Source: Flaviflagellibacter rhizophilus | GTDB lineage: Bacteria > Pseudomonadota > Alphaproteobacteria > Rhizobiales > Methylopilaceae | Length of the DNA: 64,000 nt | Assembly: GCF_033898525.1 (NCBI RefSeq) | Contig: NZ_JAXAFJ010000010.1 | Location: 41,572 to 105,571, forward strand | Direction: 5' to 3' | Shown: piece after piece, positions 1 through 8,033 of the stretch | Layout: each line of letters begins with the position of its first letter | Position numbering within the stretch: the stretch's first letter is position 1 | Notes under the pieces: model-generated | What the model was told of the DNA's origin: nothing | The model's database searches: none | The model's input: only the letters and a program-made list of their open reading frames with translations | Program-made: the position numbers and the translations under genes

Positions 1-2103
1 AAGCGCGCCCATCTCTACGACATCAATCCCGTGGGCGTCGGCTCCATGCTGCTGGCGTGCGTGGCGGCGCTTGCGGCCTTCGCCGGCCTGTTCGGCGATG
101 TCGCCCAGGCGCTGGCCTCGTTCATCGCACTCGGTGTGGCGATGGTCACGAGCCCGCTGATCGCGCTTGCCACCGGCGGGCGCTATTATCTTGCCCGCAC
201 TCCGAAGACCAATTGGGGCGGCGCGGCACTGGTGCGGTGCTGCGTGTGCGAGCACAGCTTCGAACCGCAGGACATGGCGGGCTGCCCTGTCTATTCCGGT
301 CCCATCTGCTCCCTGTGCTGCTCGCTCGACGCGCGTTGCGGGGATGGCTGCAAGCCGCATGGCCGCATGTCGGCGCAGGCCTCGGCCTTCGCCCGCGCGG
401 CATTGCCGAAGCGGGCGGCGGAGGTGGTGGATTCCGGCATCGGCCGCTTCATCGCGCTGTTCCTGTTCAGCACCGGCATGATCGCGATCATGCTGGGCCT
501 CGTCTTTTTCCAGGCCACCATCAACGCCGCCGACCAGAAGCCCATCATCGGCCACGCGCTCTGGGTGGTGTTCTTCATCCTCGTCATCGTGGCCGGCATC
601 GCGTCCTGGCTGTTCGTGCTGGCGCATGAGAGCCGGCGAGTGGCCGAGGAGGAATCCGAGGGGCAGACGCGTCTCCTGCTCCGCGAGATCGCCGCGCATG
701 AGGAGACCGATGCCGAGCTGCAGAAAGCACGCGACGTGGCCGAGGCCGCGAACCAGGCCAAGAGCCGCTACGTCATGGGCATCGGCCACGAACTGCGGAC
801 GCCGCTCAACGCAATCCTGGGCTACGCCCAGCTGATGGAGCGCGACGAGCGCATCCCGCAGGCGCGGCAGGGCGGCGTGCGGGTCATCCGCCGCTCCGCC
901 GAGCACCTGTCCGGCCTGATCGACGGCCTGCTCGACATCTCCCGCATCGAGTCGGGGCGGCTTCAGCTGAGCCGCGATTATGTTCGCCTGCCGGAATTCC
1001 TCGAGCAGGTGGTGGAGATGTTCCGCCTGCAGGCTGCGGCCAAGAACCTCGAGTTCCGCTTCACCCGCCCGGAAAAGCTGCCGGCGGTCGTCGCATCGGA
1101 CGAGAAGCGGCTGCGGCAGGTGCTGATCAACCTGCTGTCCAACGCCATAAAGTTCACGGACCGCGGGCATGTCGCACTGCGGCTCCGTTTGCGCAGCGGG
1201 GTGGCCGAGTTCGAGATCGAGGACAGCGGTCCCGGCATTCCGGCCGACGACCTGGAGCGCATCTTCGCGCCGTTCGAACGCGGGCGCGGCCTCAATGCGG
1301 AACAGACGCCCGGCATCGGGCTGGGGCTGACGATCACCAAGCTGCTGACCGAGATCATGGGTGGCGAGGTCACCCTGCGCAGCCGGGTGGGGGACGGCAC
1401 GGTCTTCACGGTCCGCCTGCTGCTTTCGGCCGTGGAAAACGCGAAGCTGGCGGCCCAGCCGCGCCGCCGCCTCGGCTATGTCGGACCGCGCCGCACGGTG
1501 CTCGTCACGGATGACGACCCCAACCACCGCGACCTGATGCGCGAAGTGCTGACGCCGCTCGGCTTCGTGCTGCTGATGGCTCAGGATGGCCCTTCCTGCC
1601 TCACCCTGGCATCGGAGTGCCAGCCCGACCTGTTCCTGCTGGACATCTCGATGCCGGGCATGAGCGGCCTTGAGCTTGCCCGTACCCTTCGTGCGACAGG
1701 CCACGAGGAGGCACGCATACTGATGGTGTCGGCCAATATGATCGATCATGGATCGGCCAAGGGCGAGGATTACGACGACCTTCTGCCGAAGCCGGTCGAC
1801 ATGGAGAAGCTGCTCGACCGGGTTCAAGCCTTGCTCCGGCTCGATTGGGTCTATGACAGCGATGCGGAGGCAGCGCCCGTGGTCCTTCAGGAACCGGCGC
1901 GCTATGTGGTGGCACAGCGCCATGTCGATGAATTGAAGCGGCTCGGCAGCATCGGCTACATCCGCGGCATCGAGGCCAAGCTGGCGGAATTGAAGGCCGA
2001 AGCACCTGGGAGCGGACCACTGGCGGACGACCTTGGAGCGCACATCCGCAATTTCGACCTGAAGCGCTACATGCTGGTTCTGGAGAACCTGACCGGTGAG
2101 TGA
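1..2103 (+). CDS. Membrane hybrid sensor histidine kinase/response regulator, 5' end outside window
   Basis: The frame is open from base 1, so the N-terminus lies outside the window; numbering here is from the GTG at 31. The visible part starts with a hydrophobic segment (about 5-50) that looks like the end of a transporter-like membrane domain. Nine cysteines follow at 70, 71, 73, 85, 93, 96, 97, 103 and 107, then two membrane segments (about 140-160 and 176-197). A short coiled coil leads to a HisKA domain (motif HELRTPLN, phospho-acceptor His253) and an HATPase domain (NAIKF, DSGPGIP, GIGLGL). A receiver domain follows with acidic residues TDDDPN and acceptor Asp538 in LDISMPG. The C-terminal 80 residues are of unclear type. 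It probably senses an unknown signal at the inner membrane and phosphorylates the regulator encoded directly downstream, with which it overlaps by 8 bases. Similar transporter-kinase hybrids are known in several proteobacteria; the signal cannot be read from the sequence. Confidence 0.85.
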   Translation, partial: KRAHLYDINPVGVGSMLLACVAALAAFAGLFGDVAQALASFIALGVAMVTSPLIALATGGRYYLARTPKTNWGGAALVRCCVCEHSFEPQDMAGCPVYSGPICSLCCSLDARCGDGCKPHGRMSAQASAFARAALPKRAAEVVDSGIGRFIALFLFSTGMIAIMLGLVFFQATINAADQKPIIGHALWVVFFILVIVAGIASWLFVLAHESRRVAEEESEGQTRLLLREIAAHEETDAELQKARDVAEAANQAKSRYVMGIGHELRTPLNAILGYAQLMERDERIPQARQGGVRVIRRSAEHLSGLIDGLLDISRIESGRLQLSRDYVRLPEFLEQVVEMFRLQAAAKNLEFRFTRPEKLPAVVASDEKRLRQVLINLLSNAIKFTDRGHVALRLRLRSGVAEFEIEDSGPGIPADDLERIFAPFERGRGLNAEQTPGIGLGLTITKLLTEIMGGEVTLRSRVGDGTVFTVRLLLSAVENAKLAAQPRRRLGYVGPRRTVLVTDDDPNHRDLMREVLTPLGFVLLMAQDGPSCLTLASECQPDLFLLDISMPGMSGLELARTLRATGHEEARILMVSANMIDHGSAKGEDYDDLLPKPVDMEKLLDRVQALLRLDWVYDSDAEAAPVVLQEPARYVVAQRHVDELKRLGSIGYIRGIEAKLAELKAEAPGSGPLADDLGAHIRNFDLKRYMLVLENLTGE

Positions 2104-3016
2104 GCAGGCCCGCCCCCGCGACATCGTCCTCGTCGTGGACGACAGCCCCGACAATCTCGGCATGCTGACGACCGCCATCGAGGAAGCCGGCATGACGGTG
2201 CTGGTGGCCATGGACGGCGGCAGCGCGCTTCGCCTCGTGGAGCAGATCACGCCCGACATCATCCTGATGGACGCCGTGATGCCCGGCATGGACGGCTTCG
2301 AGGCGACGCGGCTGCTGAAGCGCAGTCAGGGCGCGGGCCACGTACCGATCATCTTCATGACCGGCCTGAACGAGACGGAGGACGTGGTGCGCGGTCTTTC
2401 TGCCGGCGGCGTGGACTACGTGGTCAAGCCCATCGTCCCCGATCAATTGCTCGCGCGCATCCGCGTGCATCTCGCCAATGCACGGGCGCAGCAGAGCGCG
2501 CGTGTGGCGCTGGATGCGAGCGGCAGGTTCCTGCTGTCCTCGAATGCGGCCGGACAGGTCCTGTGGGCAACACCCCAGGCACGGCGGCTGCTGGCCGATC
2601 TCTTCACCGAGGCATCGGGCGAGGAACTTCATCTTCCTCCGGACGCGCAGGAATGGATCGCGGGGCTGACCGGCGCTTCCGCCCCTCCGCAGGTCAGCCT
2701 TTCCAGCGGCGAGCGCCGGCTGCAGATCTCCTTCCTGGCCCGCACCGGCCCGGATGAACTGCTGCTGCGGCTGGCCGAAGAACGCACCGCCTTGCCGGAG
2801 GCCGTGCTGCGCGAGAAGCTGTCGCTGACCGCGCGCGAGGCGGAAGTGCTGCTCTGGCTGGCGCGCGGCAAGGCCAACAAGGACATTGCCGACATCCTTG
2901 AACTCAGCCACCGCACGGTGAGCAAGCACCTTGAACAGGTGTTCTCGAAGCTCGGCGTGGAGAACCGCGCATCGGCGGCAGCCGTGGCCATCCGGGCCAT
3001 GTCCCAGGAGGTCTGA
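2096..3016 (+). CDS. Response regulator with receiver and LuxR-type HTH domains
   Basis: A 306-residue protein from a GTG start that overlaps the end of the upstream kinase gene, so the two are probably translationally coupled. The receiver domain covers about residues 8-125, with the acidic pair in VDDSPDN, acceptor Asp59 in LMDAVMPGMDG and the conserved Lys in VVKPIVP. A middle region (about 130-230) has no domain I recognise. The C-terminus (about 235-300) is a LuxR/GerE helix-turn-helix with the family signature LTAREAEVL and HRTVSKHLEQVFSKLGV. It most likely binds DNA when phosphorylated by the neighbouring hybrid kinase. Its targets are unknown; regulators of this build control PQQ-dependent alcohol oxidation in some bacteria, and a PQQ operon lies 5 kb away, but that link is only a guess. 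Confidence 0.88.
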   Translation: MSEQARPRDIVLVVDDSPDNLGMLTTAIEEAGMTVLVAMDGGSALRLVEQITPDIILMDAVMPGMDGFEATRLLKRSQGAGHVPIIFMTGLNETEDVVRGLSAGGVDYVVKPIVPDQLLARIRVHLANARAQQSARVALDASGRFLLSSNAAGQVLWATPQARRLLADLFTEASGEELHLPPDAQEWIAGLTGASAPPQVSLSSGERRLQISFLARTGPDELLLRLAEERTALPEAVLREKLSLTAREAEVLLWLARGKANKDIADILELSHRTVSKHLEQVFSKLGVENRASAAAVAIRAMSQEV

Positions 3017-3020
3017 CCTG

Positions 3021-3038
3021 GAGGCCGTTCCGGGCCTC
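3021..3038 (+). terminator. Weak hairpin after the two-component genes
   Basis: A 6-bp stem GAGGCC/GGCCTC with a 6-base loop lies five bases after the regulator stop. There is no clean T run behind it, so it may be a weak terminator or only a chance palindrome. Confidence 0.3.
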
Positions 3039-3162
3039 TGCCGTTAACGGGAACCTTAGGGCCCGTGCGGTTTTCTTTCCCCAGCGCGCGGTGGAAGTCA
3101 TTCGCGCGAGACGGCGCATGGTCTAGCCTGCCCGTGAATCAGCCGGCGGGAGAAGAGCACAG

Positions 3163-4794
3163 ATGACGATCGAGACGGTCACGACAGCACCGATCGAAGG
3201 CCAGAAGCCCGGCACGTCCGGCCTGCGCAAGAAGACGCCCGTCTTCATGCAGCCCGGTTATCTCGAGAACTATGTGCAGGCGGTCATCGAGGGCGTGGGC
3301 GGCGTTTCCGGCAAGACCATCGTGGTCGGCGGCGACGGGCGCTACTTCAACGACCGGGCCATCGCCACCATCCTGCGCATGCTGTCGGCCAATGGCGCCA
3401 GGAAGGCCATTGTCGGCCAAAGCGGCCTGCTCTCCACGCCTGCGGCGTCGAACCTCATCCGCACGCGCCACACCGATGGCGGCATCATTCTCTCTGCCAG
3501 CCACAATCCCGGCGGCGAGCACGGCGATTTCGGCCTGAAGTTCAACACGCCGAACGGCGGCCCTGCCGCCGAGAACGTGACGGACGCCATCTTCGCCCGC
3601 TCCACCGAAATCACTCAGTACAAGATCCTCTCGGATGAGGCGCCCGCGCTCGACGTCATCGGCACCAGCACGCTCGGCGAGATGGAAGTGGAGATCGTCG
3701 ATCCCGTCACGGATTACGTGACGATGATGGAAGGGCTGGTGGACTTCGACCGCCTCCGTGCGCTGTTCAAGTCCGGCTTCCGCATGCGCTTCGACGCCAT
3801 GCATGCCGTGACCGGTCCCTATGCGAAGGCGATCCTGGAGGACCGCTTGGGCGCGGAGCCGGGCACTGTCGTCAACGGCACGCCACTGCCGGATTTCGCC
3901 GGCCACCACCCGGATCCAAACCCCGTCTATGCCAAGGAACTGTTCGACCTGATGGCCTCGGCCGATGCGCCGGACATGGGCGCGGCATCCGATGGCGACG
4001 GCGACCGCAACATCGTGCTGGGCAAGGGCCTGCCGGTTTCGCCGTCGGACAGCCTGGCCGTGCTGGCGGCCAACCTGCATTTCGCCAAGGGCTACACCAC
4101 GGGCCTCAAGGGCATCGCCCGCTCCATGCCGACGAGCCGCGCCGCGGACCGGGTGGCCGAGAAGCTGGGCGTTGGCATGTACGAGACGCCCACCGGGTGG
4201 AAGTTCTTCGGCAACCTACTGGACGCCGGGCGCGTCACCATCTGCGGCGAGGAAAGCGCGGGTACCGGCTCCTCCCATGTGCGGGAGAAGGACGGCCTGT
4301 GGGCCGTGCTGGTGTGGATGGACATCGTGGCCGCCCGCGGCGAGAGCGTGGCCGAGATCCTGCGCGACCACTGGCAGCGCTTCGGTCGGGATTACTACAC
4401 CCGCCACGACTACGAGGGGATCGCCTCTTCGGCGGGCGACGAGTTGATGGCCGATCTGCGCGCACGCATCGAAACCTTGCCGGGCCAGAGCTTCGCCGGC
4501 CTGACCGTGACCAGTGCGGACGATTTCGCCTATGCCGACCCGACCGATGGCTCGGTGAGCCGCAAGCAGGGCATTCGCGTGAACTTCGACAACGGTTCGC
4601 GCGCGGTGTTCCGCCTCTCGGGCACGGGAACCGAGGGCGCAACCCTGCGCGTCTATCTCGAGCGCTTCGAGGCGGACCTGACGAAGCAGGACATGGACCC
4701 GCAGGAGGCGCTGGCGGACATCATCGCCGCCGCAGGCGAACTGGCATCGATCCAGCAGCGCACCGGGCGCAATGCTCCCGACGTCATCACCTGA
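3163..4794 (+). CDS. pgm: Phosphoglucomutase (alpha-D-glucose-1,6-bisphosphate-dependent)
   Basis: A 543-residue cytosolic enzyme that interconverts glucose 1-phosphate and glucose 6-phosphate, linking glycolysis to glycogen, exopolysaccharide and UDP-glucose synthesis. The length matches the bacterial/eukaryotic PGM1 type. Diagnostic motifs are GTSGLRKK near the N-terminus, the catalytic phosphoserine loop SASHNPGG (about residues 110-117), the metal-binding loop DGDGDRN (about 278-284), the sugar-specificity region CGEESAG and a C-terminal phosphate-binding segment RLSGTGTEGATLRVY. The start ATG has a purine-rich ribosome site (gggagaag). It appears to be a single-gene unit: the upstream regulator ends 146 bases away and the downstream gene is convergent. 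Confidence 0.95.
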   Translation: MTIETVTTAPIEGQKPGTSGLRKKTPVFMQPGYLENYVQAVIEGVGGVSGKTIVVGGDGRYFNDRAIATILRMLSANGARKAIVGQSGLLSTPAASNLIRTRHTDGGIILSASHNPGGEHGDFGLKFNTPNGGPAAENVTDAIFARSTEITQYKILSDEAPALDVIGTSTLGEMEVEIVDPVTDYVTMMEGLVDFDRLRALFKSGFRMRFDAMHAVTGPYAKAILEDRLGAEPGTVVNGTPLPDFAGHHPDPNPVYAKELFDLMASADAPDMGAASDGDGDRNIVLGKGLPVSPSDSLAVLAANLHFAKGYTTGLKGIARSMPTSRAADRVAEKLGVGMYETPTGWKFFGNLLDAGRVTICGEESAGTGSSHVREKDGLWAVLVWMDIVAARGESVAEILRDHWQRFGRDYYTRHDYEGIASSAGDELMADLRARIETLPGQSFAGLTVTSADDFAYADPTDGSVSRKQGIRVNFDNGSRAVFRLSGTGTEGATLRVYLERFEADLTKQDMDPQEALADIIAAAGELASIQQRTGRNAPDVIT

Positions 4795-4831
4795 TGACGA
4801 CGAGGGGCAAGGTGCCCGGCGCCTCGCGCCG

Positions 4832-5653
4832 TCAGGCGTGTTCGAGCAGCGGCAGGATCAGCCGTTCGATGGCGTCCGCCAGCCCGTCATCCTCGTTCGA
4901 ACCGGTGATGTAGGTCGCGGCTGCCCTGACTTCCTCCGGCCCCTGCCCCATGGCGATGGACGTGCCGGCGCGGGCGAACATGGGCAAATCGTTTCGCATG
5001 TCGCCGGCAACGACGACGGATGCGAGATCGACGCCGGCTGCCTCCGCCAGGAAAGCCACGCCATCGCCCTTGTTGGCGATGATCGCGGTCACGTCCAGAT
5101 AATAGGGCTGCGAGCGCGCGACGGTGGCGTCCGCCAGCAGGTCCTGCGCCTGCTCTTCCAGACCCGCAAGCAGGGGCTCGTCGTCGCTGACGCCGACGAT
5201 CTTGTCGATGCGCGGCAGGATGGCCTCGAAATCGTCGGTGAGGATGGGCTCAAGCTGGGCCGCCGCGACTTCGCGCTCGTGGTGGATGCCCTCGGCCTCG
5301 CTGGCGAACCACTTGCCGTCTGCAAACACCCAGCGGGTGACGCCGTTCTCCCTCAGTAAGTCGAGCGCCTTCCGGGAGACGTGCTCCGGCAAATGGTTCT
5401 GGCTGATGATGGTGCCGTCGCGGCGAAACACGGTGCCGCCGTTGAAGGCGCCTAGCGGCTGGTCGACATCGAGCGCTTCCGCCAGCCAGTAGATGCCGCT
5501 GGGCGGGCGGGCGCTGATCAGCGTCACAGGCACACCGGCGGCCTTCAGGCGCCGCACCGCCGCGATGGTGGCGTCCGCAAGGCTCTTGTCATGCCGCACG
5601 AGGGTACCGTCCACATCGGACACGAACAGGCGGATCGGGCGGCTGGTCATCAT
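4832..5653 (-). CDS. Cof-type HAD-IIB family phosphatase
   Basis: A 273-residue HAD-superfamily hydrolase. Motif I is SDVDGTLV (nucleophile and acid/base Asp), motif II lies in LISARPPSG, and motif IV is GDMRNDLPMF near the C-terminus. The large cap between about residues 85 and 190 fits subfamily IIB (Cof/YbiV/YidA-like), which dephosphorylates sugar phosphates and similar small molecules. The start ATG has a strong GAGAGGA site. It converges with the phosphoglucomutase gene (37 bases between stops) and lies 101 bases downstream of btaB on the same strand. A sugar-phosphate substrate is plausible from the neighbour but not shown. Confidence 0.88.
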   Translation of the reverse strand: MMTSRPIRLFVSDVDGTLVRHDKSLADATIAAVRRLKAAGVPVTLISARPPSGIYWLAEALDVDQPLGAFNGGTVFRRDGTIISQNHLPEHVSRKALDLLRENGVTRWVFADGKWFASEAEGIHHEREVAAAQLEPILTDDFEAILPRIDKIVGVSDDEPLLAGLEEQAQDLLADATVARSQPYYLDVTAIIANKGDGVAFLAEAAGVDLASVVVAGDMRNDLPMFARAGTSIAMGQGPEEVRAAATYITGSNEDDGLADAIERLILPLLEHA

Positions 5654-5754
5654 CTTCCTCTCAAAGGGGCGTGCATCGCGATGGAGCTATGGCACACCGA
5701 CAGTTTAACCAGCCAAAGGTTGCCGGACGATAGCCCGGCTGCACCCCGAGGATG

Positions 5755-6402
5755 TCAGCCGGCGCGCTGCATCACGGCCCGGACCGCATATCCCCGGAAC
5801 GGCCGGGAACAGGCGGCGCTCAACCCGGCCATGCGCGCCAACGCCGCCACCTCATCCGCGAGATCGGCGCGCGGCGTGACGTGGAACATGGCCAGCCATC
5901 GCTTCAGCGCGGAGCGGAACGGCGCCGGCAGGCCGTGCTGGTCTCCGAAATCCACGATGTGCAATTGCCCGGCCGTGTCGAGATGGGCCGCCGCGCCGCG
6001 AAGAACGGAGCGCCAGCCCGGGATCATCGACAGGGCATAGGAGATCACTACCCGGTCGAACTTCTCCACTCCGAACAAGGCCTTCGGATCGAAGCAGGTC
6101 GCGTCTGCGGCGGCCAGCCTTATGCGGCCTTCAAGACCGGCGCGGGCGATGGAGCGGCGCGCGGTTTCCAGCATCTCGTCGGAAACGTCCAGCCCATAGC
6201 CGCGGGCATTTGGATAGAGCCGGGCGATCTTCACCAGATTGCGCCCCGTGCCGCAGCCGATCTCAAGCACTGTTCCCCCGTTTGGCGGTGCGAGATCGGC
6301 GATCATCTCGTCCCGGCCGAGCAGGTAGAACTTGCGGCTCGCGTCGTAGATGTGCCGCTGGCGGCGGTACATCCGGTCCATGAGGGTCGCGGCGTCGCTC
6401 AC
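5755..6402 (-). CDS. btaB: BtaB-like SAM-dependent N-methyltransferase of betaine lipid synthesis
   Basis: A class I methyltransferase of 215 residues. The SAM-binding motif I is VLEIGCGTGRN, followed by the acidic motif GYGLDVSDEML and motif IV-like VVISYALSMIPGW. BtaB enzymes transfer three methyl groups to the amino group of diacylglyceryl-homoserine, giving diacylglyceryl-trimethylhomoserine (DGTS). The GTG start overlaps the btaA stop by four bases (GTGA), which fixes the start and implies coupled translation; the longer open frame upstream runs inside btaA and was dropped. The assignment rests on the btaA partner as much as on the domain, since the methyltransferase fold alone is not specific. 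Confidence 0.92.
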   Translation of the reverse strand: MSDAATLMDRMYRRQRHIYDASRKFYLLGRDEMIADLAPPNGGTVLEIGCGTGRNLVKIARLYPNARGYGLDVSDEMLETARRSIARAGLEGRIRLAAADATCFDPKALFGVEKFDRVVISYALSMIPGWRSVLRGAAAHLDTAGQLHIVDFGDQHGLPAPFRSALKRWLAMFHVTPRADLADEVAALARMAGLSAACSRPFRGYAVRAVMQRAG

Positions 6403-7649
6403 GCGGCGGCGGGCAGCGTGTAGAGGTGGAACGCGCCGTAGATCGAGGAGCGGTCTTCGCGGCTGAGGCGGCGGCTCGTCTCGTCCTGACGGGTCCAGCG
6501 GCCGAGCACCTCCTGCGCGACCTTGCCGGGCAGGCAATCCTCTTCGGCGGCCGTACGGAAGATAACGCGGGCGCCCGGTCGCGCGGCGCGGGTGATCTCG
6601 CTCCAGAGCTCGGTGAGTTCGTCGCTGTTCATCCAGTCCTGCGCGTCCAGAAGCACCACGCAATCGACTGTGCCATCGGGGCTGCTGCGCAGGAAGTCCG
6701 TCACGCTCTGCTGGCGATAGGTGACACGCTCCGCCCGCTCACGCACGGCGGCGTAATTGGCCTCCTGCAGATAAGGCGGCAGCGCGGCATCGGGCGCCGG
6801 CTGGTAGCTGCGGCCGAAGGCTTGCCAGGCGAAATAGTTGGTTGAGATATCGAAGTCGCAAGCCAGCCGCTCGAGCCGCTGGCGCAGCACGCGGGCCATG
6901 CCGTCCGGCTGGTCGCCGCACAGCGCGCGGAACTGGGCCGGCGGGATGCCGAGGCCGTAGAGCGAAGCCGGCTGGCGCATCAGCCAGCGGATGAAGCGCT
7001 TGTCGAACAGCGGAGCGAAATGCCGGTCGAACAGGGTGCGCTGCTCATCGCGCGTGCGGGCTGCCAGAACGGCGCGGGGATCGCAGCCGTAGAGGCGAGC
7101 CAGAAGATGGCCGGCGCCGATGAAGCGGCCCAGCAGGCCGTGGGTGTAGAAATTGTCGGCGAACTGGTCGATGCGCCGGCGGCCGTCCACGCGGCGCGCC
7201 GTCCAGTAGGCGCGGGACAGTTCGTCCAGCTCCGGTGCGATGACGCTGTCGAAGGTGCGAACATTGTCCTTCGAGTCCGAGCGGCCGAAGAAGTGGAAGA
7301 AGGCCGCGTGATCGGGAAGTGTGCGCAGCGCGGCCAGCTTGAGCCGGCCGAGCGCGACATGCGCGCCGTTGAGGTCCACCGCCGTGATGCGCGACGGATC
7401 GGCCGTGAGGTAGGACAGCACATTGCAGCTGCCGGAGGCGATCGCGACCACATGGTCGCTCGGCCGGATGTCCAGCGCCGCCATGTCCACCACCGGGTCT
7501 TCCCAGATCTGCGGGTAGACGAGGCCGCTGAAGGCATAGGTGAACATGCGCTCCAGCAGTCCATCCCGCGACAGCGCCTTGCTGCGGTGAACGGCGGTCT
7601 CGAGGATCGTGCTGGTGGCCCGCTGGGCGTCACGCAATGGCTGCGTCAT
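6399..7649 (-). CDS. btaA: BtaA: SAM:diacylglycerol 3-amino-3-carboxypropyltransferase
   Basis: A 416-residue DUF3419-family protein, the usual BtaA length. It moves the 3-amino-3-carboxypropyl group of SAM onto diacylglycerol to make diacylglyceryl-homoserine, the first step to the phosphorus-free betaine lipid DGTS. Visible signatures are the N-terminal block YPQIWEDPVVD, the SAM-binding segment VAIASGSCNVLSYL followed by ITAVDLNGAH, and the C-terminal VDCVVLLDAQDWM. ATG 7649 was chosen because homologous-looking sequence begins there; the frame is open further upstream but encodes nothing convincing. It is followed with a 4-base overlap by btaB. In other alphaproteobacteria this pair is induced by phosphate starvation, and a candidate Pho box lies 51 bases upstream. 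Confidence 0.94.
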   Translation of the reverse strand: MTQPLRDAQRATSTILETAVHRSKALSRDGLLERMFTYAFSGLVYPQIWEDPVVDMAALDIRPSDHVVAIASGSCNVLSYLTADPSRITAVDLNGAHVALGRLKLAALRTLPDHAAFFHFFGRSDSKDNVRTFDSVIAPELDELSRAYWTARRVDGRRRIDQFADNFYTHGLLGRFIGAGHLLARLYGCDPRAVLAARTRDEQRTLFDRHFAPLFDKRFIRWLMRQPASLYGLGIPPAQFRALCGDQPDGMARVLRQRLERLACDFDISTNYFAWQAFGRSYQPAPDAALPPYLQEANYAAVRERAERVTYRQQSVTDFLRSSPDGTVDCVVLLDAQDWMNSDELTELWSEITRAARPGARVIFRTAAEEDCLPGKVAQEVLGRWTRQDETSRRLSREDRSSIYGAFHLYTLPAAA

Positions 7650-7699
7650 GGATTTACCAGTTGCAGAATGGCAATTCATGACGGGGTTACCGCAGGCGC

Positions 7700-7717
7700 G
7701 TGACCCGCATGTGACTG
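7700..7717 (-). promoter_or_regulatory. Possible Pho box upstream of btaA
   Basis: On the minus strand two 7-base half sites, CAGTCAC and GGGTCAC, are separated by four bases, giving the 11-base periodicity of a PhoB box (consensus CTGTCAT-N4-CTGTCAT-like). Each shares the GTCA core but not the whole consensus. It sits 51 bases before the btaA start. The function is inferred from known PhoB control of btaA in other alphaproteobacteria. Confidence 0.4.
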
Positions 7718-7775
7718 GCGCTCGCACGCCGGCCCTCCTATAGAGCGGGCAGACCAACCCTCGCCTGGAGCCGCA

Positions 7776-8033
7776 ATGACCGACACCCTGCCCGACCGTC
7801 TCTCCGTCGATCCGTCGAGCCCGTTCTACGACGAGGCCCTGATGCAGCGCGGCGTCGGCATCCGCTTCAATGGCGCCGAGAAGACCAATGTCGAGGAATA
7901 CTGCGTCAGCGAAGGCTGGATCCGTGTGGCCGCCGGCAAGGCGAAGGACCGCCACGGCAATGCCATGACGATGAAGCTGAAAGGCCAGGTGGAGCCTTAT
8001 CTGCGCGACGAGGCCGAAACAGCCGAGGCCTGA
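7776..8033 (+). CDS. DUF3297 family protein
   Basis: An 85-residue soluble protein of the DUF3297 family, which is common in proteobacteria and has no known function. The highly conserved family core is visible: DRLSVDP, YDEALMQRGVGIRF, KTNVEEYCVSEGWIRV and LKLKG-like sequence near the end. It has no signal peptide or membrane segment. It is transcribed divergently from btaA across a 126-base gap. Its stop codon directly abuts the stop codon of pqqE on the other strand, with no spacer at all. Confidence 0.9.
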   Translation: MTDTLPDRLSVDPSSPFYDEALMQRGVGIRFNGAEKTNVEEYCVSEGWIRVAAGKAKDRHGNAMTMKLKGQVEPYLRDEAETAEA

